DNA of 15,837 bases from the NCBI GenBank assembly GCA_964390305.1, contig CAYMHT010000059.1:1-15837 (forward strand), given 5' to 3'. The position numbers and the translations under genes are program-made. Of the stretch, positions 1-6,459 are shown piece by piece. The number at the start of each line of letters is the position of its first letter. Position 1 is the first letter of the stretch. The stretch comes from SKLM01 sp964390305 (GTDB taxonomy: Bacteria; Chloroflexota; Anaerolineae; B4-G1). Below the pieces are notes generated by a model. The model was given only the letters and a program-made list of their open reading frames with translations, made no database searches and was not told the DNA's origin.

Positions 1-2
1 CG

Positions 3-32
3 AGGACCCGCTGAGAGGTCACGGCGGGTCCT
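3..32 (-). terminator. Hairpin just downstream of carD, possible terminator
   Basis: The arms AGGACCCGC (3-11) and GCGGGTCCT (24-32) are perfectly complementary, with a 12-nt loop that can lose one more G-T pair. It lies 26 bases past the carD stop codon in the direction of carD transcription, where an intrinsic terminator would be expected. The bases that would hold the U-tract fall off the window edge, so termination itself cannot be confirmed. Confidence 0.35.
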
Positions 33-58
33 GTTGCTCGCGCCACCTCAGACTGAAT

Positions 59-559
59 CTACGGTGACAGGATTGCCCTCAGCCTCTCCCTGATCTGCGT
101 CTTCGCCTCTGCGACATCGATTCCCTGTGCAGCGGCAATCTCTCCAGCCAAGAACATCAGGGCTTCCTTGTAAATGCGCTTACCCCGCGTCGTCAGGTGA
201 TCTTCTTCCTTCTGTCGCCAAGTGAGATCTCTCAGTACCTCAGCGACCTGAAAGACGTCTCCGGCGTGAAGTTTTTCTCTTAGCAACTTATGGCGTGTCT
301 TATGGTTCTTCGGTAGCTCGACTGGTTCCGACTGCAACACGCGCCACACCTGTTCTACCTCCGACTGCTGAATCGCCCGCCGAATTCCCAGCTCGTCCGC
401 CTCCTCGATCGGGATCATTAGCTTGAGGCTCGGTTCACGACCCAGGAGTTCAATCTGATAGTACTGACTATTCGTTCCCTGCCACTCTCGTTCTTGGATG
501 TCAACCACCACGCCGACGCCGCGAGTAGGATGGACAATCGCATCACCCGTATTAAACAT
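59..559 (-). CDS. carD: CarD/CdnL-family RNA polymerase-binding transcription regulator
   Basis: The 166-residue product matches the CarD/CdnL family in length and layout. Residues 1-60 form the Tudor-like RNA polymerase interaction domain (FNTGDAIVHPTRGVGVV near the N-terminus, then YYQIEL and LMIPI). Residues 65-160 form the helical DNA-binding domain (GDVFQVAEVLRDL, FLAGEIAAAQGID). Family members bind the polymerase beta subunit and stabilise the open promoter complex, often at rRNA and growth-related promoters. I chose the ATG at 559 over an upstream in-frame TTG (628) because AGGAGGAGG sits just before it and the domain begins there. The family's conserved Trp that wedges into the minor groove, usually in a PxxW context before the helical domain, is His here (H86, in LPKNHKTRH). 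The gene stands alone, separated by 431 bp from the cold-shock gene upstream. The family assignment is secure; the effect of the substitution is inference. Confidence 0.93.
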   Translation of the reverse strand: MFNTGDAIVHPTRGVGVVVDIQEREWQGTNSQYYQIELLGREPSLKLMIPIEEADELGIRRAIQQSEVEQVWRVLQSEPVELPKNHKTRHKLLREKLHAGDVFQVAEVLRDLTWRQKEEDHLTTRGKRIYKEALMFLAGEIAAAQGIDVAEAKTQIRERLRAILSP

Positions 560-990
560 CTCGCCTCCTCCTACCTGTCTTACTCCGTCTCGGTCCCGAC
601 GCTCTAGAAAAGGGCAACTACGGCGCAATGATGGCTCGATAATAAGGAATGACCGGATCTATGAGAACGATTTGCCCCCCATCCCCGCTCAGCCAGGACT
701 GTCGCCACACGGTGCTCGTTCTCGCATCGTGACCGACTCTTCTCTTCAGCGGGGCAATCCGTATCCCTCTTAATGTGCGTTTACGGGGCCAAGAGATTGC
801 TCACGACAGGGGACTGAGCGGACAACAGACAATGACGCTCTGGAAGAAGATTCCCATCAGTGTGGTCTGTAGACCAATTCGTCGGTGATCGACCCCTCAG
901 CTGTGAGCCAGAGACCTGCGTATTCGGTTTTCTACGCCAGCACATTCGCCTGTGCCGGCTGCTGCGTTACGGTCACCCGAGAGCTAACGC
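560..990. other. 431-bp intergenic region between carD and the cold-shock gene
   Basis: No open frame here has a recognisable product; the short plus-strand frames look arbitrary. The carD promoter candidate lies at 639-667. A compact inverted repeat, TGGTCT-GT-AGACCA, lies at 863-876 and resembles an operator half-site pair. An imperfect hairpin at 936-959 (nine positions per arm with one A-C mismatch, 6-nt loop) lies 31 bases past the cold-shock stop codon, but no U-tract follows it on the minus strand, so I do not call it a terminator. Nothing else stands out. Confidence 0.5.
639..667 (-). promoter_or_regulatory. Candidate carD promoter
   Basis: On the minus strand TTCTCA (667-662) and TATTAT (644-639) are separated by 17 bp. 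This matches the sigma-70 consensus at 4/6 and 5/6 positions and would give a leader of about 70 nt before the carD ATG. It is the best fit between carD and the gene upstream, but only a sequence match. Confidence 0.4.
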
Positions 991-1212
991 CTACGAATGA
1001 ACGACAACGACCTCTTGCGCTCGAGGGCCCTTATCGGCTTGCTCGACTGCGAACTCGACAGTGTCGCCTCGTCGCAGCCAATAGGCGTCCATGCGGTCTC
1101 GGAAGTCGTTCATGTGGACGAAAACGTCTGGCTTCCCGTCGTTACGCCTGATGAAACCGTACCGCTTCTGATGATCGAACCACTTGATATTTCCTGTTAC
1201 TCGATCAGACAC
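991..1212 (-). CDS. Cold-shock domain protein (CspA-like), GTG start
   Basis: This 73-residue protein is one cold-shock domain, a five-stranded OB fold that binds single-stranded RNA and DNA and usually acts as an RNA chaperone. It carries GNIKWFDHQKRYGFIRR (RNP1 region, residues 7-23) and DVFVHMNDF (RNP2 region, about residues 29-37), then the usual C-terminal strand RAQEVVVV. The GTG at 1212 is preferred because AAAGGAGA precedes it by nine bases and the domain starts there; the longer frame opening at TTG 1389 adds an arginine-rich segment overlapping the upstream gene. RNP1 reads KRYGFI rather than the common KGYGFI. It lies 28 bp after the 119-residue gene and is probably the last gene of the cluster. 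A second cold-shock domain is encoded two genes upstream. Confidence 0.93.
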   Translation of the reverse strand: MSDRVTGNIKWFDHQKRYGFIRRNDGKPDVFVHMNDFRDRMDAYWLRRGDTVEFAVEQADKGPRAQEVVVVHS

Positions 1213-1240
1213 TTTACTTCGTCTCCTTTTTGCTTCGATC

Positions 1241-1600
1241 CTAGTTGCTTGGATTCTCCTCCACTTCAATAGTCGCCTGCTCGTAGGATGAGAGCGGCTC
1301 AGGATCGCCGGGAGCGCCCGGGTAGTCCAAGGCAAACAACAGAGCCTCCACCTCAGACGGGTCCACGCCGTGGCCCAGTCGCTCCGCAATAGCCCGAGCT
1401 CCTAACCCGGCGACCATATCTCGTCGCCTATCGGAAGAGGCGCTCGCTGACATTCGCACCAATCGGAAGAGGGGCGACAAGAGAGCGGGCAAAACCCACG
1501 TCTCACCATCTTCCTCCCGGGTGACATCGAACAGAGCCACGTCGTCGGTGCCGTCCGTCGCCAGCCTTATCTCACGCAGCCGAATCCGATAGGAAGACAT
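1241..1600 (-). CDS. Hypothetical protein, 119 aa, in the cold-shock/S1 cluster
   Basis: I do not recognise this family. The 119-residue product begins with alternating hydrophobic and charged segments that look like beta-strands (SYRIRLREIRLA, VALFDVTREEDGETWVLPALLSPLFRLVRM), continues with a probable helix (residues 57-76, with GLGARAIAERLG) and ends in an acidic tail (TIEVEENPSN). There is no signal peptide, membrane segment or cysteine motif, so it should be cytosolic. Support for its reality: the ATG lies two bases after the stop codon of the zinc-ribbon/cold-shock gene with GGAG just upstream, and the gene fits snugly between two cold-shock genes on the same strand. Translational coupling with the gene upstream is likely. 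A role in RNA handling is only suggested by position. Confidence 0.75.
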   Translation of the reverse strand: MSSYRIRLREIRLATDGTDDVALFDVTREEDGETWVLPALLSPLFRLVRMSASASSDRRRDMVAGLGARAIAERLGHGVDPSEVEALLFALDYPGAPGDPEPLSSYEQATIEVEENPSN

Positions 1601-1602
1601 AT

Positions 1603-1959
1603 CTACTCCACGATCTCGACATTGAGGGCCTCAGGACCTTTCGGCGAGTATCCCATATGGAAGCGAGCCAGCTGCCCCTCCTGCGGAGTGACCCCCCTAT
1701 CCTCAAGAAGTTGCTGCTGGTGGAAGAAGACGTCCCCATCCTCTTCGCTGGTAATGAAGCCGTAGTGCTTGCGCGGGCTGAACCATTTGACCTCTCCGCG
1801 TTCCTTCGGCAACGGCCCTGCTTCCAGGAAGCAAGTTGGACACACGACTGGCACGATCACCTGCCTGCCCCACCGCACCAGGAAACTGCGGTAGGTAGCG
1901 GTCAGTACAAACCCTCGCCCACAGCGCTGGCACACGATGATCTTGAGCGTGTCCCCCAT
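1603..1959 (-). CDS. Zinc-ribbon plus cold-shock domain fusion protein
   Basis: This 118-residue protein joins two domains. Residues 7-47 carry a four-cysteine zinc ribbon, C10-X2-C13 and C40-X2-C43, with a pattern (CxxCGxxFVxT, then PxxCPTC) resembling the small 'probable zinc-ribbon' family PF13451. Residues 54-118 are a cold-shock domain with GEVKWFSPRKHYGFI (RNP1) and GDVFFH (RNP2). The expected role is nucleic-acid binding, probably RNA chaperoning, with the ribbon adding a second contact surface. The start is the ATG at 1959, with only a weak AAGGG upstream. The gene lies 29 bp after the S1 gene and two bases before the next gene, so it is very likely in the same transcript. The domain calls rest on visible motifs; zinc binding and the Pfam link are inferred. 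Confidence 0.9.
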   Translation of the reverse strand: MGDTLKIIVCQRCGRGFVLTATYRSFLVRWGRQVIVPVVCPTCFLEAGPLPKERGEVKWFSPRKHYGFITSEEDGDVFFHQQQLLEDRGVTPQEGQLARFHMGYSPKGPEALNVEIVE

Positions 1960-1988
1960 GGAGGACCCTTCTCGAGATGCCTCACGCC

Positions 1989-3116
1989 CTACCCGACTGA
2001 CGCATCCACTGCCTCCTCGCGAGAGGAAGTGGCGCTCGGAACCCCACGCAGACTGAGGCCAAGGCGTCGCTTTGAGGGGTCAATGCTCAACACGCGCACC
2101 CTGATCGGTGTCTTCCGAGTCAGTCTTGCGCAGGTCGCCTTCCCATCGGGCATCTCGGAGGTATGGACCAAGCCCTCTACCCCCTCCCCCACGTCGACAA
2201 AGGCACCAAAATCGACGACGTTGGTCACCTGACCTTCGACGACCTGATCTACCTCCAGTTCTCCGACCACTGCAGGCCATGGATCGGGCAAGAGACGCTT
2301 TCGGCTCAGTTCGATACGCTCACGCTCCCGATCGACGCTCAGAATCTGCACCTTCACCTGATCGCCGACGGTTAGCACGTCACCGGGATGGTCCAGGTGC
2401 GTCCAGTCCAGCTCCGAAATATGGATCAGGCCGTCGACGCCGCCCAGATCCACAAAGGCGCCGTAATCCACCAAATTGCGCACCACGCCACTGCGCACGT
2501 CGCCTTCCTTAAGCTCATCCAGTAGTCTCTGACGGCGACGCTGATTCGCAGCACGCTCCGACAGTACCAGGCGGCTTCGCCACTGCTCTACCTCCAATAC
2601 GGTTAGGGTCAGCTTACTCCCCACCAGGTCGGATTTTGCCTCCAGAAGACGCGGGCCACGCACTCCCGGTGGAACCGAGGACAGATGCGAGTTCGGCACA
2701 AAGCCGCGTACCCGTCCGAACGAGACAAGCACACCCCCGCTATTCACGTCTATCACCTCAGCCTCGCAAACCCCTCCATTCTCGAGGAGTTCCTCTGCCC
2801 GCAGCCAATCTTGCTGGGCCAGTCCCTGGCTCAGAGAGACCATGATGCCATCCCCGCTCGCGCCGGCATCGCCGACGCGGACGGGCACGCAGTCTCCAAC
2901 CCGGAGGCCGTCGCGGTACCCGTCGTCGAGCGACTGCAGATCTTTGCGCGGGACAATCCCGTCCCGCTTCACCCCGAGGTCGACGATCACCTCGTCCTCG
3001 CCAACAAACAGGATAACCGCCTCACAGATTTCGCCAGGCTTTGGAACCGTGTAGTCGTAGTCTTCCTCAATCAACGCCGAAAGCTGCTCTTGCCTGTCGC
3101 TGCGCGGTCGATCCAT
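1989..3116 (-). CDS. rpsA: Four-repeat S1 RNA-binding protein (ribosomal protein S1-like)
   Basis: The 375-residue protein contains four S1/OB-fold repeats at about residues 28-96, 114-185, 205-275 and 292-362. The third and fourth are the most canonical (VRNLVDYGAFVDLGGVDGLIHISEL and VVDFGAFVDVGEGVEGLVHTSEM cores). S1 proteins hold mRNA at the small ribosomal subunit; E. coli S1 has six repeats, whereas four-repeat forms occur in Firmicutes and many other bacteria. The ATG at 3116 is chosen: it lies four bases after the rpsU stop codon, and the first repeat begins 27 residues later. A longer frame from 3206 would run inside rpsU. There is no clear Shine-Dalgarno sequence, which fits translational coupling to rpsU. 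The position beside bS21 supports a ribosomal role, though a general S1-domain RNA-binding protein is possible. Confidence 0.9.
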   Translation of the reverse strand: MDRPRSDRQEQLSALIEEDYDYTVPKPGEICEAVILFVGEDEVIVDLGVKRDGIVPRKDLQSLDDGYRDGLRVGDCVPVRVGDAGASGDGIMVSLSQGLAQQDWLRAEELLENGGVCEAEVIDVNSGGVLVSFGRVRGFVPNSHLSSVPPGVRGPRLLEAKSDLVGSKLTLTVLEVEQWRSRLVLSERAANQRRRQRLLDELKEGDVRSGVVRNLVDYGAFVDLGGVDGLIHISELDWTHLDHPGDVLTVGDQVKVQILSVDRERERIELSRKRLLPDPWPAVVGELEVDQVVEGQVTNVVDFGAFVDVGEGVEGLVHTSEMPDGKATCARLTRKTPIRVRVLSIDPSKRRLGLSLRGVPSATSSREEAVDASVG

Positions 3117-3120
3117 TGAG

Positions 3121-3330
3121 CTAGTACCCGTAGCGTTCTTCTTCCTTCTGCCGACGCTTCCGCTCACGACGAATTGCTTTCCGCCGAGCAATGCGCTTCT
3201 TCTCACTGTCTGGAACGAAGTATCGCTTCTTCTTCACGGTGCTCAGGATCCGCGACCGGGCCACCTTCTTTCGGAATCGCTTGAGCAAGCTGCGCTGAGA
3301 CTCTCCTGGTCGTAGTTCAACCTTCGTCAA
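3121..3330 (-). CDS. rpsU: 30S ribosomal protein bS21, TTG start
   Basis: This 69-residue, very basic protein matches bS21: TKVELRPGESQRSLLKRFRKKV at the N-terminus, then VKKKRYFVPDSEKKRIARRKAIRR and a lysine/arginine-rich tail. bS21 binds near the 3' end of 16S rRNA at the small-subunit platform and helps initiation. No ATG is available: the start is TTG (3330-3328), preceded by AAGGAGGTGAT, a nearly complete anti-16S match. The weak start with a very strong ribosome-binding site suggests tuned expression. It lies 65 bp after the DksA-like gene and four bases before the S1 gene, so the three probably share a transcript. Confidence 0.95.
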   Translation of the reverse strand: MTKVELRPGESQRSLLKRFRKKVARSRILSTVKKKRYFVPDSEKKRIARRKAIRRERKRRQKEEERYGY

Positions 3331-3335
3331 CCCCT

Positions 3336-3347
3336 ATCACCTCCTTC
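3336..3347 (-). promoter_or_regulatory. Strong Shine-Dalgarno sequence deciding the rpsU TTG start
   Basis: The minus strand reads AAGGAGGTGAT just upstream of TTG 3330, with about nine bases between the GGAGG core and the start codon. It is the strongest ribosome-binding site in the window and is why the TTG is accepted as the rpsU start. Confidence 0.8.
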
Positions 3348-3395
3348 TGGCTCTAATTGGCTACCGTACGGACAGCACGGCCCGACCCCAGGCAG

Positions 3396-3743
3396 CTAGG
3401 CACCACCGGACCGGGCGCACTCGATACATAGATCGGTATCCGGCAAGACTGCCAATCGGTCAGGATCGATTGGCTTGCCGCAGCGTTCGCAGATGCCGTA
3501 AGTTCCCTGACTGATCCGAGATAGCTGCCGTTCGAGACTCGCGGCACGCTCCTTGAGCTCACCCAACATGGCGTGGTCAAGCTCCCATCTCGTGATAGAC
3601 GGATCCCCCTTGCCCATGCCGTAGTCGGGCTTTTCGGCAACGGCCGCCTCCAGCGCCACGATCTGCTCTCGCAGCTCGTCCAATTCGCGCCGGAGTTCTC
3701 TGGCTTCTCGTCGCTTCTTCTCAACCACCATATTCAACAACAT
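3396..3743 (-). CDS. TraR/DksA-type C4 zinc-finger protein
   Basis: The 115-residue protein has a long, highly charged helical region (residues 6-80, probable coiled coil, EKKRREARELRRELDELRE) followed by a C4 zinc finger: C85-X2-C88 and C106-X2-C109 in GICERCGKPIDPDRLAVLP...LCIECA. This is the TraR/DksA arrangement, whose members enter the RNA polymerase secondary channel. The acidic coiled-coil tip motif of true DksA (DxxDxA) is not evident; residues 43-60 read MGKGDPSITRWELDHAML instead, so ppGpp-dependent DksA activity should not be assumed. The start is uncertain: ATG 3743, ATG 3731 and a TTG at 3791 are all in frame and none has a Shine-Dalgarno sequence. It is probably the first gene of the cluster leading into rpsU. 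Confidence 0.85.
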   Translation of the reverse strand: MLLNMVVEKKRREARELRRELDELREQIVALEAAVAEKPDYGMGKGDPSITRWELDHAMLGELKERAASLERQLSRISQGTYGICERCGKPIDPDRLAVLPDTDLCIECARSGGA

Positions 3744-3825
3744 AAACACACAGACTTGGTCAGCCGCAAACCATGCTCTGGTCTTGGCCAAACCAAGTCC
3801 GAATTAGGAACGTCAGTAACTCGAA

Positions 3826-3867
3826 CTGAGAACGACTCTCAGATCAGACCTCACATCCTCTGAGGTC
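3826..3867 (-). ncRNA. Two adjacent hairpins in the predicted 5' leader of the DksA-rpsU-S1 cluster
   Basis: Arms GACCTCA/TGAGGTC (3847-3853 and 3861-3867, 7-nt loop) and CTGAGA/TCTCAG (3826-3831 and 3837-3842, 5-nt loop) are both perfect and only four bases apart. They would sit 83-124 nt upstream of the ATG at 3743 if transcription starts near 4072. No U-tract follows either, so they are not plain terminators. A regulatory leader function is inferred; no known class is recognised. Confidence 0.3.
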
Positions 3868-4078
3868 GAGAAATGTCCCGCTAGAATTCGTTAGAACGAC
3901 CGTCCGGATATCCACAGGTTCCGGCCGGTCGAGCTCGTTTGAATTCCGGCATCAAGCGCACGTTCACGCCCACACGCCCACTTGAATTCGCACCTGGAGT
4001 TCGCGATGACTCTCGAGAGACCAAAGCCGTTCGGCAATGCGCGCAACATAGGGCAACACACCTCTCGTCAGCGTCGCT

Positions 4079-4107
4079 ATTATATCATAAACTATCGGAA
4101 CTGACAA
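4079..4107 (-). promoter_or_regulatory. Strong sigma-70-type promoter for the DksA-rpsU-S1 cluster
   Basis: On the minus strand TTGTCA (4107-4102) and a perfect TATAAT (4084-4079) are spaced by exactly 17 bp. Matches are 5/6 and 6/6. The predicted start near 4072 gives a leader of about 330 nt to the first gene. No other minus-strand match of this quality was seen closer to the gene. Confidence 0.65.
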
Positions 4108-4133
4108 TCGATCCCGCGCCGGAGGACACACCG

Positions 4134-4149
4134 CTCGCACCGATGCGAG
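4134..4149. promoter_or_regulatory. Perfect palindrome upstream of the cluster promoter, possible operator
   Basis: CTCGCA-CCGA-TGCGAG has 6-bp perfect arms and lies 26 bp upstream of the -35 element of the minus-strand promoter. Its position suits an activator site. It is also close to the end of uvrC, so it could be an RNA hairpin; no regulator is identified. Confidence 0.25.
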
Positions 4150-4376
4150 GATATCGCAACCGAGCAGGCAGGCACACATGCTGGAAAATCCCTCGCCGCT
4201 CCCCTGCCCGAGACAGAGACGGGGAGCACTCCAGGGACAGTGCCTTCACGTCCGATAACCCTCTACACGCAGAGCAGGAACCCAGTCGACTGTGGATCGG
4301 AGATTGTCACGCCAAGGGGTCCGACACACGCAGCGGCGGATTGGGCGAGGGGATAAGCCTTCGATGGCAACTCGAC

Positions 4377-6233
4377 CTAGAGCCGATCCTTGATCGTCTT
4401 GGCGACGGATTGAGGAAGGCCTGGTACAGCGTCAAGCTCCTCCAGGCTAGCCGCACGTATCGCCTCGATAGATCCGAACCTCTGAAGAAGCGCCTTCCGG
4501 CGGGCAGGCCCGACACCGGGGAGACTCTCAAGTTGAGAGGTCAAGCCTGCCTTCCGCCGGCGTACGCGATGATGTGCGACGGCGAAGCGATGCGCCTCAT
4601 CTCGCACCCGCTGCACCAAGAAGAGACCCGGTGAACGACGAGGCAGCAGGACCGGCTGGGATCGCCCAGGGAGGAAGATCTCCTCCCGCCGCTTGGCGAG
4701 GGCAGCGACCGGCACCGTATCCAGCAGGTCGTACGACTCCAGCACATCGACGGCCACTCCCAGCTGTCCTTTGCCCCCGTCCACAAGGATCAGATCTGGC
4801 AGCTTCGCCCAACCCTCGATGTCCCGAGTCCCAAGCATCTCTTCTGACTGAGCAATCTGCCAGCGGCGGAAGCGGCGATCCAACACGTCACGCATACCGG
4901 CGTAGTCGTCCTGCCCGTCGACGCCACGAACGTTAAACCGGCGGTAGTGTGATTTCCGCGGGACACCCTGGACAAACACGACCATACTGCCCGTGGTTTC
5001 AGCTCCCCGGATCGTCGAGATGTCGTAGCACTCGATGCGAGCGGGGGTCCTCGGCAACTCCAGGGTCTCTTCAAGCTCAAGGAGAGCTTGCTCCTGCTTA
5101 TGAGCATCAGCCTGCCACTGAACACGCAAGGCTGCCAACGTCTCGGCAGCGTTCTCAGCTGCCATCCTCACCAACTCTCGCTTCTTGCCTCCACGAGGCA
5201 CACACAGGGTCACCGTGTCGCCGCGTTTCCGCCTCAGCCATCGCTCAATGATCAGCGCCTCGTCGATCTGCTTGGGCAACAAGACCTCCGGCGGAACGTA
5301 GGCCGCCTCCTCATAGAACTGCTTGAGAAAGGCACTCATGACCTGGCGATCGTCCTCTTCGCGTGCGCCCTCCAGTACGAAGTACTCGCGCCCGAGAAGC
5401 TTTCCGCCGCGAATGAAGAACACCTGGGCACAAGCATCGTCCTCTTCACGGGCAAAGGCGATCACGTCCTGGTCAGTGCCAGCCACAGAGACAACCCTCT
5501 GCTGCCTGACGATACTCTGCACAGCCCGGAGCTGGTCACGAAGGGAGGCCGCTTGCTCATAGTCCCAGCTATCGGCAGCGTCACGCATCCGCTCCTCCAG
5601 ATCGGCAATCACCTGCTCGCCACGGCCCTCAAGGAAGCGGACAAGATTGTCGATCATCGTTCGGTACTCCGCCTTCGACACCGCACCGATGCACGGCCCG
5701 AGACAGCGTTTGATCTCATAGTAGAGACAGGGGCGCTCATCCTCGCCAGTGATATCGCGATTGCAGGTCACATACGGAAATGACTTGCGCAGGAGGTCAA
5801 GGGTCTCATGCACAGCCGAGGAGGAGGTATAAGGGCCGAAGTAGCGGCTTCCGTCCTGCTCTATGCGACGCGTAATCGTGACCTTGGGATAGGGAGCAGA
5901 TAGCGTTATCTTGATGTAGGGATACCGTTTGTCATCTTTGAAGCGTACGTTGTAGCGTGGACGGTGCTTCTTGATGAGATTGGCCTCGAGGATGAGTGCC
6001 TCCAGCTCGGAATCGGTGACGATGAACTCGAGGTTGTCGATCTCGCCCACGAGAGCGCGCGTCTTCGGATGCTCTTGGGCGGAGGTGTGGAGATACGAGC
6101 GCACGCGGTCGCGTAGGTCAATTGTCTTGCCGATGTAGATGACGTCCTCATTGACGTCGCGCATCAAATAGACGCCCGGCTTATGGGGCAGAGACTCGAC
6201 TTGGTTCTGGATGCGCTCGGAAAACTCGACCAT
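4377..6233 (-). CDS. uvrC: UvrABC excinuclease subunit C
   Basis: The 618-residue protein is full-length UvrC, which makes both incisions around a lesion during nucleotide excision repair after UvrA and UvrB load. In order: the GIY-YIG nuclease domain (residues 15-95; G20-V-Y22 and Y33-I-G35, then DSELEALILEANLIK) for the 3' cut; a four-cysteine cluster C157-X11-C169-X7-C177-X3-C181, matching the iron-sulfur site reported for UvrC; the UVR helical motif (about 205-242) that contacts UvrB; the RNase H-like nuclease domain with ECYDIS (D404), LVDGGKGQL (D485) and DEAHRFA (H548) for the 5' cut; and tandem helix-hairpin-helix DNA-binding motifs (about 565-618; LPGVGPARRKALL, AVPGLPQSVA). All key residues seem intact. 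The start is ATG 6233; the ribosome-binding site is weak. Promoter candidate at 6274-6302. Confidence 0.98.
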   Translation of the reverse strand: MVEFSERIQNQVESLPHKPGVYLMRDVNEDVIYIGKTIDLRDRVRSYLHTSAQEHPKTRALVGEIDNLEFIVTDSELEALILEANLIKKHRPRYNVRFKDDKRYPYIKITLSAPYPKVTITRRIEQDGSRYFGPYTSSSAVHETLDLLRKSFPYVTCNRDITGEDERPCLYYEIKRCLGPCIGAVSKAEYRTMIDNLVRFLEGRGEQVIADLEERMRDAADSWDYEQAASLRDQLRAVQSIVRQQRVVSVAGTDQDVIAFAREEDDACAQVFFIRGGKLLGREYFVLEGAREEDDRQVMSAFLKQFYEEAAYVPPEVLLPKQIDEALIIERWLRRKRGDTVTLCVPRGGKKRELVRMAAENAAETLAALRVQWQADAHKQEQALLELEETLELPRTPARIECYDISTIRGAETTGSMVVFVQGVPRKSHYRRFNVRGVDGQDDYAGMRDVLDRRFRRWQIAQSEEMLGTRDIEGWAKLPDLILVDGGKGQLGVAVDVLESYDLLDTVPVAALAKRREEIFLPGRSQPVLLPRRSPGLFLVQRVRDEAHRFAVAHHRVRRRKAGLTSQLESLPGVGPARRKALLQRFGSIEAIRAASLEELDAVPGLPQSVAKTIKDRL

Positions 6234-6273
6234 ATCTGTTTCTCACTCGTCCACTTCAGGCTGCGTCGAACAC

Positions 6274-6302
6274 ATTGTAGCGCGATGAGAGACCAAAGGC
6301 AA
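6274..6302 (-). promoter_or_regulatory. Candidate uvrC promoter
   Basis: On the minus strand TTGCCT (6302-6297) and TACAAT (6279-6274) are 17 bp apart, matching 4/6 and 5/6 consensus positions. Transcription would begin about 34 nt before the uvrC ATG. Readthrough from the methyltransferase gene upstream remains possible. The 226 bp between the two genes hold nothing else I can identify. Confidence 0.45.
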
Positions 6303-6459
6303 GGAAATCGAGTGCCGGCCCCAGGAGCGAGCCAGATGAAGCGACCTCACCAGACCACGTCGGCGGCGCCTGCCCTCGAACGCGCTACCCCTGACGGCTC
6401 TTTGGTGCACGCGCCAGGAATCTATGGAGGTAGGGCACCCTGCACGGCGCTTCCCCGGC

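Larger units (their letters stand above)
3744..4376. other. 633-bp intergenic region: leader of the DksA-rpsU-S1 cluster and 3' flank of uvrC
   Basis: No convincing gene lies here. A plus-strand frame through 3939-4634 is basic and low in hydrophobic residues, and its second half is antisense to uvrC, so I reject it. The region holds a strong minus-strand promoter (4079-4107), a perfect palindrome upstream of it (4134-4149), two perfect hairpins inside the predicted leader (3826-3842 and 3847-3867), and a hairpin with 7-bp arms GCTCCCC/GGGGAGC and a 16-nt loop at 4198-4227. The last could weakly end uvrC transcription; on the minus strand only a TTTT about nine bases further on follows it. 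Three GAATTC sites within 106 bp (3884-3989) have no evident meaning. Confidence 0.5.

Noticed and set aside
936..959. Hairpin downstream of the cold-shock gene as its terminator
   Set aside because: The minus strand after the stem reads GTAGAAAACC with no U-tract, and the stem has an internal mismatch.
3939..4634. 231-codon plus-strand open frame between the DksA-like gene and uvrC
   Set aside because: The second half is antisense to uvrC and the product is basic, low in hydrophobic residues and without any motif. It also crosses the minus-strand promoter region.
5088..5783. 231-codon plus-strand open frame inside uvrC
   Set aside because: Entirely antisense to uvrC, whose domains and catalytic residues are intact; high GC leaves long shadow frames.
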